Source: Flavobacterium sp. 1 (GTDB lineage: Bacteria; Bacteroidota; Bacteroidia; Flavobacteriales; Flavobacteriaceae). From it: a stretch of DNA of 64,000 nt. The DNA lies in the NCBI RefSeq assembly GCF_002797935.1, contig NZ_PGER01000001.1, positions 4,650,001-4,714,000 of the forward strand. The letters run 5' to 3'. The position numbers and the translations under genes were made by a program. The notes below the pieces were generated by a model. It was not told the origin of the DNA and did not search any database. It worked only from the letters and a program-made list of their open reading frames with translations. Positions 16,990 through 26,352 of the stretch are shown piece after piece. Each line of letters opens with the position of its first letter. Position 1 is the first letter of the stretch.

Positions 16990-17844
16990 ATGGCTTGGTT
17001 TAAAAGAAAAGAAAAAGGAATCACTACGGCTACCGAAGACAAGATGGATATTCCAAAAGGGCTTTGGTACAAATCACCTACAGGAAAAATTATTGATGCC
17101 GATGAATTGGCTCGTAATTTATTTGTAAGTCCAGAAGATGGTTTCCATGTTAGAATTGGGAGTGAAGCCTATTTTGATATTTTATTTGACAATAATGAGT
17201 TTGTTGAGTTGGATAAAAACATGACTTCAAAAGATCCTCTGCATTTTGTTGATACAAAAAAATATGCAGACCGATTGAAAGAAGTAATGGAAAAAACAAA
17301 ACTTAAAGACGCTGTGCGTACTGGAGTTGGAAAATCCAAAGGAAAAGAGGTTGTAATTTGCTGTATGGATTTTGCATTCATCGGCGGATCAATGGGGGCT
17401 GTTGTTGGAGAAAAAATAGCAAGAGGAATTGATTTTGCAATTAAAAACAGACTTCCTTTTGTAATGATATCCAAATCAGGAGGTGCCAGAATGATGGAAG
17501 CTGCTTACTCTTTAATGCAGTTAGCAAAAACATCTGTGAAATTGGCACAGCTTTCGGAAGCAAAACTGCCTTATATTTCTCTTTGTACAGATCCGACAAC
17601 AGGAGGAACTACAGCATCTTATGCGATGTTAGGAGATATCAATATCTCAGAACCTGGTGCATTAATTGGGTTTGCGGGACCACGCGTAGTAAGAGATACT
17701 ACTGGTAAAGATTTACCAGAAGGATTTCAAACTGCTGAGTTCTTACTTGAACATGGTTTTTTAGATTTTATTACACCAAGAAAAGAATTGAAAGACAAGA
17801 TTAATTTATATCTTGATTTGATTCAAAATAATCCTATTAGATAG
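16990..17844 (+). CDS. accD: Acetyl-CoA carboxylase carboxyltransferase subunit beta, lacking the zinc ribbon cysteines
   Basis: Beta subunit of the carboxyltransferase that moves CO2 from carboxybiotin to acetyl-CoA, the first committed step of fatty-acid synthesis. The 284-residue product has the crotonase-fold motifs [20 protein letters not shown] and [18 protein letters not shown]. The N-terminal segment that forms a four-Cys zinc ribbon in E. coli AccD is present in length and surrounding sequence ([20 protein letters not shown]), but the cysteine positions read Ser29, Gly32, Ser47 and Asp50. The protein therefore cannot bind zinc there. The gene follows fbaA after 70 bases. Confidence 0.95.
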   Translation: MAWFKRKEKGITTATEDKMDIPKGLWYKSPTGKIIDADELARNLFVSPEDGFHVRIGSEAYFDILFDNNEFVELDKNMTSKDPLHFVDTKKYADRLKEVMEKTKLKDAVRTGVGKSKGKEVVICCMDFAFIGGSMGAVVGEKIARGIDFAIKNRLPFVMISKSGGARMMEAAYSLMQLAKTSVKLAQLSEAKLPYISLCTDPTTGGTTASYAMLGDINISEPGALIGFAGPRVVRDTTGKDLPEGFQTAEFLLEHGFLDFITPRKELKDKINLYLDLIQNNPIR

Positions 17845-17863
17845 TTTTTAAACTTCTAAAATT

Positions 17864-17902
17864 ACACAAAATCCCAAGGAAAATTTTCTTGGGATTTTGT
17901 GT
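17864..17902. terminator. Bidirectional terminator between accD and the cupin gene
   Basis: ACACAAAATCCCAAG (17864-17878) pairs perfectly with CTTGGGATTTTGTGT (17888-17902), with a nine-base loop. It sits between two convergent genes, 19 bases past accD and 34 past the leftward stop. Confidence 0.85.
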
Positions 17903-17936
17903 TTTGTCTTTTCAGAAATGATAATTCTAAATTGTG

Positions 17937-18821
17937 CTATTTTTTTGGTCTGCCTTTTTTTAGTTCCTTTTCGGCAATTTTGAAAGCCAATTTTTCTCTC
18001 CATTTTGCATAACGCCCTTTGAAGACGACTTTTATAGCACTATCTACAGCTCCATGCATAAACAAACTCCAAACACTCGCTGCTTTCCTAGTAACTGACC
18101 GGTCCCAAGCGCGCAGAGTCAAGGAAAAAGAACCGTCGATATAGCGCATCCAATGCCACATTCCAGTTGGCATGAACAGAGTATCTCCATGCTCAAGAAA
18201 AACTTCATATCCTTCAACTCCTTTTAATGCAGGGAATTTTTCGAAATCTGGATTGGCAACATCATAATCTTCTAATGCATAAGTGGTGTTGGGAACACAG
18301 TAAAGCCTTTTTTTCCATTTATTGTCAAATAAGATAATGTGTTTTCGTCCTCCAAAATGAGTATGGAAAAGATGCGGTAAATCAATGTCATAATGTAAAA
18401 AAGTAATTGCTTTGGATCCGCCAAAAAACATGGCAGGCATACTTTCTATAAAACCGCCCATTAAGTCTTTGGGGACTTTAACATCATTAACTAATTCCGG
18501 TCTGTGCTTAAAAAGGTTGAAGAAAAAAATGCGAAGCTCCGTAGGTTCTCTTTTTATTAGATCCAGATATTCGCCAAATTTCATACTGGCAATTGAAGCA
18601 TTGATAACTTTGGCTGGATCAGCTTTGGAATTATCCACGAGCTTTACTTCAATATCTCCAGCTATTTCTTTGAAATATTCGGTTGACCATTTTTCACGGG
18701 CAGACCAATCGTTTGTTAATCCTTTTATAATTAAAGGTTTTCTTTTGTCTAAATAGTTTTTTTTAAAATTCTCTCTAGTAATAGAGTCAACTGTATCTAC
18801 ATTTTTTAAAATAAAGCTCAT
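17937..18821 (-). CDS. Cupin-like JmjC-type Fe(II)/2-oxoglutarate oxygenase
   Basis: A 294-residue protein of the cupin_8/JmjC type (PF13621). The start RKPLIIKGLTNDWSAREKWS is the family's usual opening. His143 and Asp145 (FLHYDID) and His223 (GMWHWMRY) are placed to bind iron, with Lys160 (GGRKHIILF) as a candidate 2-oxoglutarate contact and PTGMWHW the typical closing motif. Such enzymes hydroxylate proteins or small molecules; the substrate here is unknown. The C-terminus is a basic helical tail (KLAFKIAEKELKKGRPKK). It is convergent with accD and stands 105 bases before the ABC permease gene in the same direction. Confidence 0.85.
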   Translation of the reverse strand: MSFILKNVDTVDSITRENFKKNYLDKRKPLIIKGLTNDWSAREKWSTEYFKEIAGDIEVKLVDNSKADPAKVINASIASMKFGEYLDLIKREPTELRIFFFNLFKHRPELVNDVKVPKDLMGGFIESMPAMFFGGSKAITFLHYDIDLPHLFHTHFGGRKHIILFDNKWKKRLYCVPNTTYALEDYDVANPDFEKFPALKGVEGYEVFLEHGDTLFMPTGMWHWMRYIDGSFSLTLRAWDRSVTRKAASVWSLFMHGAVDSAIKVVFKGRYAKWREKLAFKIAEKELKKGRPKK

Positions 18822-18926
18822 CTATTAGAATATTAAATTATTGGATGTTTATCCAAAACTAATTAAATATTTATCGCTCACCAAAATTTACGCTTAAATA
18901 ACAATAATTTGACAGCAGCTAACGGC

Positions 18927-20174
18927 TTATATTCCAGTTCTGATAGCTTCAACAGGATCTAGCTTGGAGGCGGCAATTGCAGGAATAATACCAGAAATAA
19001 CCCCTACAATAATCGATAATCCAGAACCAATTAAAATATTAAGCAGACTTAATACAAATTCAAAATCTAATAATTTTGTGAGAAGCATAGATATAATCCA
19101 AACCATAAAAAGTCCAATTAATCCGCCAATCACACAAAGAATGATAGCTTCAAATAAAAACTGAAATAATATAAATCGGTTTTTAGCACCTAACGATTTC
19201 TGAATTCCAATTAAATTCGTTCTTTCTTTTACAGAAACAAACATAATATTGGCAACACCGAAACCGCCTACTAAAAACGAAAAAAGGCTTATAAAGATTC
19301 CTCCAATACGTAAAGTTCCTAAAAACTGATCTATAATGTCAAGAAACCCTGCAAAAACATTAATGAAAAAATTATCAATTTCTCCGGCTTTCAATCCTCT
19401 AAAATTCCTGAGTTTTTGTGAAATCTCACCTTTATACTCTTCCATATCGACTCCTTTTTCAGGTTTGAATATGATAACATTTGTCAAGTTAGGATTGTTA
19501 TCGCCATACATTCTTCGAAGAAAATTCACAGGAATGTAAGCTGAAGAGTCGTTACTCCCTCCAAAGGTAGATCCTTCTTTTTTCAAAACTCCTATGACGG
19601 TAAACCTCTGACCATACAGTCTTACATTTTTTCCTATAGCATATGTGTCTTCAAAAAGTGATTTTGCAATATCAGCACCTAAAACAATTACTGCTGCGCC
19701 AGAATTAGCTTCAGACTCATTATAGAATCTCCCTTCTTCAAATGTTAGGCCTTCAATGTCAATAAATTCATGGGAGACTGGCAATATTTGTACATTACTT
19801 ACAATGTTGGTTCCATATTTTATAGATTCGCTTCTGGTGAATATGCGGTAACCCAATTCATCCGTATGCGTCATTGCATCTTTTAAATAAATATATTCTG
19901 AATATTTTACGTTAGGGAATTGTTCTCTTTTCCATTGCGGTATGTCTGAAGGGCCAAATGGGAATTTTAATAAATAAATGGTGTTTTTATCCATACTGCT
20001 CAAATCTTTGGAAATTTTTTTCTGCAAAGAGTCAACTGCAGCAAGTACAGCTATTATCGAGAATATCCCAATAGTTACCCCCAATAAAGAAAGAAATGTT
20101 CTTAATTTATTGCTTCGCAAAGCATTCATAGCAAAACCAAAACTCTCTTTTAATAATCGTAGGTAAACTAGCAT
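18927..20174 (-). CDS. MacB/FtsX-type ABC transporter permease
   Basis: A 415-residue permease of the MacB-type (type VII) ABC family, which couple cytoplasmic ATP hydrolysis to work in the periplasm. A first membrane helix (about residues 27-48, VTIGIFSIIAVLAAV) is followed by the MacB periplasmic domain (about 50-270), with the signature VIVLGADIAKSLF, and three C-terminal helices of the FtsX domain (about 290-400), with VGGFGVANIMFVSVKERT and GIIPAIAASKLDPVEAIR. No ATP-binding subunit is adjacent in this window; flavobacterial members often keep it elsewhere. Exporter of peptide or lipid substrate is possible, but the substrate is unknown. Confidence 0.88.
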   Translation of the reverse strand: MLVYLRLLKESFGFAMNALRSNKLRTFLSLLGVTIGIFSIIAVLAAVDSLQKKISKDLSSMDKNTIYLLKFPFGPSDIPQWKREQFPNVKYSEYIYLKDAMTHTDELGYRIFTRSESIKYGTNIVSNVQILPVSHEFIDIEGLTFEEGRFYNESEANSGAAVIVLGADIAKSLFEDTYAIGKNVRLYGQRFTVIGVLKKEGSTFGGSNDSSAYIPVNFLRRMYGDNNPNLTNVIIFKPEKGVDMEEYKGEISQKLRNFRGLKAGEIDNFFINVFAGFLDIIDQFLGTLRIGGIFISLFSFLVGGFGVANIMFVSVKERTNLIGIQKSLGAKNRFILFQFLFEAIILCVIGGLIGLFMVWIISMLLTKLLDFEFVLSLLNILIGSGLSIIVGVISGIIPAIAASKLDPVEAIRTGI

Positions 20175-20363
20175 ATTTTTAAATTTGTATTACTGTAAAA
20201 TTCTATCTTTTTATTTCTTCCGAAAAGTATTTAAAATTTGGTTGTCAGAAACCGTTTTTTTATTTTAATAATTAAGAAATTTCATCCAGGCGGTTGTAAA
20301 AAGCCTAAAAAAATATATTTAACAATAGGTATGATTTTTTAAGAGATTGTTACATCTTTTTTA

Positions 20364-20395
20364 TTGAATTATATTATCAAAAAAAACTATTTTTG
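20364..20395 (+). promoter_or_regulatory. purH promoter: -33 TTG and -7 TATTTTTG
   Basis: TATTTTTG at 20388-20395 is an exact TAnnTTTG match. A TTG at 20364-20366 lies 21 bases upstream. The start codon follows 23 bases after the box. Confidence 0.6.
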
Positions 20396-20418
20396 CACTC
20401 TAAAATTATAACTACTCA

Positions 20419-21945
20419 ATGAGCACAACAAAAACAATTCAATCTGCATTAATTTCAGTCTTTTCAAAAGAGGGTCTTGAGCCAATTGTTAGAAAATTAC
20501 ATGAGCAAAATGTAATTTTTTATTCTACAGGAGGCACGGAAGAATTCATTAAAAATTTAGGGATTCCTGTAATACCTGTTGAAGATGTAACTTCTTATCC
20601 ATCAATTCTTGGTGGAAGGGTAAAAACGTTGCACCCAAAAGTTTTTGGAGGTATCCTAAATCGTCAAGACAACGAAAGTGATGTGCAGCAAATGAAGGAA
20701 TATGAAATTCCTCAAATTGATTTGGTAATTGTTGATTTATATCCTTTTGAAAAAACAGTAGCTTCTGGAGCAAGTGAAGAAGATATAATAGAGAAAATAG
20801 ATATTGGCGGAATTTCATTAATTCGTGCTGCCTCTAAAAACTTTAAAGACACTGTGATCGTTCCGTCAATGGATCAATATGGTTTGTTTTTAGATATGAT
20901 TAGTGCTCAAAACGGAGCTACAACATTAGCTGACAGAAAATTATTAGCAACTAAAGCTTTTCATGTTTCTTCGCATTATGATGGTGCAATTTTTAACTAT
21001 TTTAATACTGATGAAACAATATATAAAGCTAGTATAGAAAATGGTCAAGTATTGAGATATGGTGAAAATCCGCATCAAAAAGGATTCTTCTTTGGTGATT
21101 TTGAAGCGATGTTTACTAAAGTTCACGGAAAAGAATTGTCATATAATAATTTACTGGATGTTGATGCTGCTGTAAACTTAATTCATGAGTTTAAAACAGA
21201 CGATCCAACATTTGCTATTTTAAAACACAATAACGCCTGCGGATTAGCAACCAGAGAAACCATTTCTGAAGCATACAATGTTGCATTAGCTTGTGACCCA
21301 ACATCTGCTTTTGGCGGAGTATTGATTGCCAACACAACAATTGATGTGGCAACGGCCAATGAAATTAATAAACTGTTTTGTGAAGTAGTTATTGCTCCTT
21401 CGTATGATGCTGAAGCAATTGCAGTTTTACAGGAAAAGAAAAATAGGATTATATTGATTCAGAACGAAGTTGATTTACCTCAAAAACAAGTAAGAACATG
21501 TCTTAACGGTTTGTTAATTCAAGAAAGAAACAATATTACTGATACTAAAGCGGACTTAAAAACCGTTACAGCAACATCGCCTACGGAGCAAGAAATTGAG
21601 GATTTGATTTTTGCTTCCAAAGTGTGTAAGAATACCAAATCAAATACGATTGTTTTTGCTAAAAACGGAACTTTGATATCTTCTGGAACAGGACAAACTT
21701 CAAGGGTGGATGCGTTATTGCAGGCCATCGAAAAAGCAAAAGTTTTTGGATTTAGCTTAGAAGGCGCTTCAATGGCAAGTGATGCTTTTTTCCCATTCCC
21801 AGACTGTGTTGAGTTAGCTAAAAAAGCAGGAATAACTGCGGTAATTCAACCGGGAGGATCAATCAAAGATGAATTGAGCATCAATTATTGCAATGAAAAC
21901 AATCTTGCGATGGTATTTACAGGAACACGTCATTTCAAACATTAA
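20419..21945 (+). CDS. purH: Bifunctional AICAR formyltransferase / IMP cyclohydrolase
   Basis: PurH carries out the last two steps of IMP synthesis: formyl transfer to AICAR from 10-formyl-THF, then ring closure. The 508-residue protein has the N-terminal cyclohydrolase domain (ALISVFSKEGLEPIV; GGRVKTLHPKVFGGIL; IDIGGISLIRAASKNF) up to about residue 195 and the C-terminal transformylase with LRYGENPHQKG, AILKHNNACGLA and DAFFPFPDCVELA. It heads a rightward run into mreB with only 54 bases between, but mreB has a promoter-like box of its own. Confidence 0.97.
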   Translation: MSTTKTIQSALISVFSKEGLEPIVRKLHEQNVIFYSTGGTEEFIKNLGIPVIPVEDVTSYPSILGGRVKTLHPKVFGGILNRQDNESDVQQMKEYEIPQIDLVIVDLYPFEKTVASGASEEDIIEKIDIGGISLIRAASKNFKDTVIVPSMDQYGLFLDMISAQNGATTLADRKLLATKAFHVSSHYDGAIFNYFNTDETIYKASIENGQVLRYGENPHQKGFFFGDFEAMFTKVHGKELSYNNLLDVDAAVNLIHEFKTDDPTFAILKHNNACGLATRETISEAYNVALACDPTSAFGGVLIANTTIDVATANEINKLFCEVVIAPSYDAEAIAVLQEKKNRIILIQNEVDLPQKQVRTCLNGLLIQERNNITDTKADLKTVTATSPTEQEIEDLIFASKVCKNTKSNTIVFAKNGTLISSGTGQTSRVDALLQAIEKAKVFGFSLEGASMASDAFFPFPDCVELAKKAGITAVIQPGGSIKDELSINYCNENNLAMVFTGTRHFKH

Positions 21946-21951
21946 TTTGTT

Positions 21952-21959
21952 TAACTTTG
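21952..21959 (+). promoter_or_regulatory. -7 box (TAACTTTG) of the mreB operon
   Basis: TAACTTTG matches TAnnTTTG exactly, 40 bases before the mreB ATG and just after the purH stop. No clear -33 element. Confidence 0.5.
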
Positions 21960-21999
21960 TGCGTAAATTATTTATAACTTTTTAACCCTTAAAAGGCAT

Positions 22000-23028
22000 A
22001 TGGGATTTTTTGATTTCATGACCGAGGATATTGCGATAGACCTTGGTACAGCAAACACTTTAATCATTCACAATGACAAAGTCGTAATTGACAGTCCGTC
22101 TATAGTTGCGCGTGATAGAATATCAGGCAAAATTATTGCAGTTGGTAAGGAAGCCAATATGATGCAAGGGAAGACACATGAAAACATTAAAACAATCAGG
22201 CCTTTAAAAGATGGTGTAATTGCTGATTTTGATGCCTCTGAAAAAATGATCAGTATGTTTATCAAAAGCATACCGGCATTGAAAAAAAGAATGTTTACAC
22301 CTGCCTTAAGAATGGTAGTCTGTATCCCTTCAGGGATTACCGAAGTGGAGATGAGAGCGGTAAAAGAATCTTGTGAAAGGGTAAACGGTAAAGAAGTATA
22401 TTTGATACATGAGCCTATGGCGGCGGCAATTGGTATCGGTATCGATATTATGCAGCCAAAGGGGAATATGATTGTTGATATAGGCGGGGGAACAACAGAA
22501 ATTGCGGTAATTGCATTAGGCGGAATCGTTTGTGACAAATCAGTTAAAATAGCCGGAGACGTATTTACCAATGATATTGTTTACTATATGCGTACACAGC
22601 ACAACTTATTTGTTGGGGAAAGTACTGCTGAAAAAATAAAAATTCAAATTGGTGCAGCTATTGAAGATTTAGAAACTCCTCCAGAAGATATGTCAGTTCA
22701 AGGGAGGGATTTATTAACGGGGAAACCAAAACAAGTTGAGGTGTCCTACAGAGAAATCGCAAAAGCATTGGATAAATCGATTCAGCGAATTGAAGATGCC
22801 GTAATGGAAACATTGTCTCAAACTCCTCCCGAATTAGCTGCTGATATCTATAATACGGGTATCTATCTTGCAGGCGGTGGATCGATGTTAAGAGGTCTCG
22901 ATAAAAGAATCTCTCAAAAAACAGATTTACCGGTTTATATTGCCGAAGATCCGTTGAGAGCCGTAGTTAGAGGAACTGGAATGGCTCTTAAAAACATTAC
23001 AAAGTTTAAAAACATTTTGATTAAGTAA
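22000..23028 (+). CDS. mreB: Rod shape-determining actin-like protein MreB
   Basis: MreB polymerises on ATP under the inner membrane and directs lateral wall synthesis. The 342-residue product shows the actin-fold motifs IAIDLGTANTLI (phosphate 1), MIVDIGGGTTEIAVIALGG (phosphate 2) and YLAGGGSMLRGLDK (adenosine). The N-terminus MGFFDFMTEDIAIDLG is the short amphipathic form. It starts the canonical order mreB-mreC-mreD-mrdA-rodA, so the cell is expected to be rod-shaped. Confidence 0.97.
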   Translation: MGFFDFMTEDIAIDLGTANTLIIHNDKVVIDSPSIVARDRISGKIIAVGKEANMMQGKTHENIKTIRPLKDGVIADFDASEKMISMFIKSIPALKKRMFTPALRMVVCIPSGITEVEMRAVKESCERVNGKEVYLIHEPMAAAIGIGIDIMQPKGNMIVDIGGGTTEIAVIALGGIVCDKSVKIAGDVFTNDIVYYMRTQHNLFVGESTAEKIKIQIGAAIEDLETPPEDMSVQGRDLLTGKPKQVEVSYREIAKALDKSIQRIEDAVMETLSQTPPELAADIYNTGIYLAGGGSMLRGLDKRISQKTDLPVYIAEDPLRAVVRGTGMALKNITKFKNILIK

Positions 23029-23080
23029 TATTTTTACTGAAATTAGTTTATATCTAACACTCAATATATACAATTAAGAA

Positions 23081-23905
23081 ATGCAGCAAATATTTTCATT
23101 TATTATAAAAAACAGTAATAGAATACTGTTTTTGCTGCTTTTGGGTATTTCATTATCTCTTACCATTCAGTCCCATTCTTTTCATAGAAGTAAAGTTATC
23201 AGTTCAGCCAATTTTTTGAGTGGCGGTGTTTACGAAAAAATAAATTCTGTAGAAGAATATCTTCATCTGAGAGAACAAAATAATGAACTTGCGATAGAGA
23301 ATGCTAACTTAAAAAGTCTGTTGTTTAAAACTCAAGATTCTGCCAAGATTCCAAATTTAGACAGTTTAAAAGGTGTTTTGCCCAAAGACATTGTTGTGTG
23401 TAAAGTAATCCATAACTCATTCAATGTAGTTGAGAATTTTTTAACGTTGAATGCTGGGACTAAGTCTGGAGTTAAACCTGATATGGGTGTAATAAACAGC
23501 TTAGGAATTGTGGGTATTATAGATGATGTTTCTGCCAATTATTCGACAGTAATAAGTATACTTAATACTAAATCGCAAATAAATGCGAAGATTAAAAATT
23601 CAGATCATTTTGGAACTCTAAATTGGAATGGAAAAAATACTGGTTTTGTACAATTGTTGGATGTTCCAAGATTGGCAACTGTCAAAAAAGGAGACACTAT
23701 CGTAACTGGTGGACAATCTGTTATTTTTCCCGAAAACATTGGAATTGGTACAATTGATAAATTGCAAACTGATACTGAAACTCATTATTACACAATTACT
23801 GTAAAACTTTTTAATGATATGACTAATTTGGGGCATGTCTATATCATAAAAACTGAAAACAGCGAAGAAATTAAAAATTTAGAAAACCAAAGAAAAGATG
23901 AATAG
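23081..23905 (+). CDS. mreC: Rod shape-determining protein MreC
   Basis: A bitopic membrane protein that joins MreB to the periplasmic wall synthases. Residues 14-32 (RILFLLLLGISLSLTIQ) form the single membrane helix. A coiled coil (about 55-85, LREQNNELAIENANLKSLL) and the two-barrel periplasmic domain follow, with NAGTKSGVKPDMGVIN and GDTIVTGGQSVIFPENIGIG, the family's conserved turns. At 274 residues it has the usual length. Its end overlaps mreD by 8 bases, which points to translational coupling. Confidence 0.94.
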   Translation: MQQIFSFIIKNSNRILFLLLLGISLSLTIQSHSFHRSKVISSANFLSGGVYEKINSVEEYLHLREQNNELAIENANLKSLLFKTQDSAKIPNLDSLKGVLPKDIVVCKVIHNSFNVVENFLTLNAGTKSGVKPDMGVINSLGIVGIIDDVSANYSTVISILNTKSQINAKIKNSDHFGTLNWNGKNTGFVQLLDVPRLATVKKGDTIVTGGQSVIFPENIGIGTIDKLQTDTETHYYTITVKLFNDMTNLGHVYIIKTENSEEIKNLENQRKDE

Positions 23906-24404
23906 CACGTTGTTAGTGAACGTTTTTCGATTTGTGTTCTTATTGGCTTTACAAATTCTAGTTTTTAATAATATGAATTTTTGGGGTTATATAAGTGCAT
24001 TTCCCTACATCCTTTTTATCATTCTTTATCCAGTAAACGGAAACAAAGCAAATCTTCTTATTGCTAGTTTTTTTTTAGGTTTGGTTATGGATTTATTTTG
24101 TAATTCAGGAGGAGTACATGCTACTGCTTGTGTACTTTTGGCTTATTTGAGACCAGTTTTTTTTAAATTTTCATTTGGTCTTAGTTATGAATATCAGACC
24201 ATTAAGTTAAATGATGTATTAACACCAGAACGGTTCACCTTTATCTTATTGGCTGTTATTACACATAACAGCGCATTGTTTTTATTGGAATCTTTTCAAA
24301 TTTCTTTCATTTTAGATGTTTTGATTCGGACAGTTTTAAGTTCGCTGTTTACTATATTAATCTGTATTATCCTTATTTACCTTATAAAGCCAAATAAACG
24401 ATGA
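23898..24404 (+). CDS. mreD: Rod shape-determining protein MreD
   Basis: A 168-residue polytopic membrane protein with about five hydrophobic helices and the conserved acidic residue in helix 3 region (LGLVMDLFCNSGGVHA, a match to the MreD GxxxDxxxxxxxG pattern). It overlaps mreC by 8 bases and mrdA by 4 bases (ATGA), so the three are translated as a set. It acts with MreC in the elongasome; flavobacterial MreD diverges strongly in sequence, so context carries much of the call. Confidence 0.9.
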   Translation: MNSTLLVNVFRFVFLLALQILVFNNMNFWGYISAFPYILFIILYPVNGNKANLLIASFFLGLVMDLFCNSGGVHATACVLLAYLRPVFFKFSFGLSYEYQTIKLNDVLTPERFTFILLAVITHNSALFLLESFQISFILDVLIRTVLSSLFTILICIILIYLIKPNKR

Positions 24405-26338
24405 GAAAAGTCTTGTTGCCAGCTTTAATTATTATTGGTGCATCTTTGTTAATCATACGTGTTTTTTACCTGCAGATTATTGACGATTCGTTTAAACTAA
24501 AATCGGAAAATAATGCCATAAAAATAAAATATGATTATCCAGAGAGAGGTTATATTTATGATAGAAACGGTGTTTTATTAGTAGCCAATCAGCCTTCTTA
24601 TGATATCATGGTTATCCCAAGAGAACTAAATAAGACGGATACTCTTGAGTTTTGTAAATTATTGAATATAACCAAGGAAGATTTTATAAAAAAAATAGAA
24701 AAGGCAAAAGTGTACAGCCCTAGATTGCCTTCAGTGTTTTTGGCTCAACTGAATAAAAATGAATTTGCAGCTTTTCAAGAAAAAATCAGAAAATTTGAAG
24801 GTTTTTATTTCCAAAAACGTTCCTTACGTGATTATGAAGTGAATTATGGAGCTAATATTTTTGGTTTTATAACGCAAGTAAATGAAAAGCTTATTGAAAA
24901 AAACCACTATTATAAAAGTGGAGATTTAATAGGAAGACAAGGAGTAGAAGAAAGTTATGAAAAAATTCTTCGAGGTGTAAAAGGCGTTAAATATTTTCAA
25001 AAAGACAAATTCAACCGAGAAATAGGTTCTTATAAAGAAGGTAAATTTGATACAATCGCCGTTCAAGGCGAGGATATAAACCTTACTATTGATGCAGAAA
25101 TCCAAAAATATGGTGAACAGTTAATGGTAAATAAAAGAGGAGGAATTGTGGCTATTGAACCAGCAACAGGTGAGATTCTTGCACTTGTAACGGCACCGTC
25201 TTATGATCCTGGAATTTTGGTGGGAAGACAGCGCTCTAAAAATTATACCAAATTATATCATGATTCTATTGCAAATCCACTTTATGACAGAGGGTTATTG
25301 GCACAGTATCCGCCGGGATCTCCATTTAAAATTATGACTGGTCTTGTTGGATTACAAGAGGGGGTTATAGATGAAAAAACTACTTTTGTTTGTAATCACG
25401 GTTTTTATTATGCCCCAGGCCGATTTCAACGTTGTCATTGCGGTGGTGGTGTATTGGATTTTCATGTCGGTATTTACAAATCGTGTAACGCTTATTTTTC
25501 GAATGTGTATTTGAGGACTATTGGCAAATATAAAAATACTCCTTACGCTGTGGATGTTTGGAGTAATCATGTTAAAAGTTTTGGACTCGGACAGTTTATG
25601 GGTTACGATTTACCAACGGGTAAAAGTGGAAAGATTCCTACTTCAAAAACATATAAAAAAATGTATCCAGGGTGGGGTTATAGTGGGAAAACGATTATTT
25701 CAAATGCTATAGGTCAAGGGGAGGTATTGGTGACTCCTATTCAGTTGGCGAATATGATGGCGACAGTAGCCAATCATGGGTATTATTACACGCCTCATAT
25801 TATTAAAAAAATAAAGGGAGAAAAAATAGATACCAAGTTTACGACTAAGCATGTGACGACCATTGATCCAAAATATTTCCCTCCTATGATAAGTGGACTC
25901 TTTGATGTTTATAATAGAGGGACAGCTTATGCATTGCGAGTTGAAGGAATTGATATTTGCGGAAAGACGGGAACAGCCGAAAATTTTGCTAAAATTGGAG
26001 GCAAGAGAGTTCAGTTGAAGGATCATTCTATTTTTGTCGCTTTTGCACCAAAAGACAATCCAAAAATAGCCATAGCTGTTTTGGTTGAGAATGGAGGTTT
26101 TGGGGCAACTATTGCAGGTCCTATTGCCAGTTTGATGATTGAAAAATACCTTAGAAAAAAAATCACAAGGACTGATTTGGAAACGCGTGTCTTAAATACG
26201 AGTTTACAGAGCAGATATGCAATATTAGGAGGGCTTTCAGAAGAAGTAAAAAAGGAATTAAGAATTAAGGATTCCATTACCCAAAGTAAAGCAAAAGCAG
26301 CTTTGCAAAAAATTGACACAACCAAAACCAAAAAATAA
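24401..26338 (+). CDS. mrdA: Penicillin-binding protein 2, elongasome transpeptidase
   Basis: Class B PBP that cross-links lateral peptidoglycan. A single N-terminal helix (about residues 5-24) is followed by the PBP dimerisation domain (DYPERGYIYDRNGVLLVANQ) and the transpeptidase domain with active-site Ser307 in GSPFK (SxxK, 307-310), SCN in YKSCNAYF and Lys522-Thr-Gly in CGKTGTAEN. At 645 residues it is a normal PBP2. It overlaps mreD by 4 bases and is followed by its SEDS partner rodA after 14 bases. Confidence 0.96.
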   Translation: MRKVLLPALIIIGASLLIIRVFYLQIIDDSFKLKSENNAIKIKYDYPERGYIYDRNGVLLVANQPSYDIMVIPRELNKTDTLEFCKLLNITKEDFIKKIEKAKVYSPRLPSVFLAQLNKNEFAAFQEKIRKFEGFYFQKRSLRDYEVNYGANIFGFITQVNEKLIEKNHYYKSGDLIGRQGVEESYEKILRGVKGVKYFQKDKFNREIGSYKEGKFDTIAVQGEDINLTIDAEIQKYGEQLMVNKRGGIVAIEPATGEILALVTAPSYDPGILVGRQRSKNYTKLYHDSIANPLYDRGLLAQYPPGSPFKIMTGLVGLQEGVIDEKTTFVCNHGFYYAPGRFQRCHCGGGVLDFHVGIYKSCNAYFSNVYLRTIGKYKNTPYAVDVWSNHVKSFGLGQFMGYDLPTGKSGKIPTSKTYKKMYPGWGYSGKTIISNAIGQGEVLVTPIQLANMMATVANHGYYYTPHIIKKIKGEKIDTKFTTKHVTTIDPKYFPPMISGLFDVYNRGTAYALRVEGIDICGKTGTAENFAKIGGKRVQLKDHSIFVAFAPKDNPKIAIAVLVENGGFGATIAGPIASLMIEKYLRKKITRTDLETRVLNTSLQSRYAILGGLSEEVKKELRIKDSITQSKAKAALQKIDTTKTKK

Positions 26339-26352
26339 TACATTCATATCAG

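Noticed and set aside
22068..22571. A 167-codon frame antisense to mreB
   Set aside because: It is a long shadow frame in a strongly conserved gene; composition follows the complement of mreB codons.
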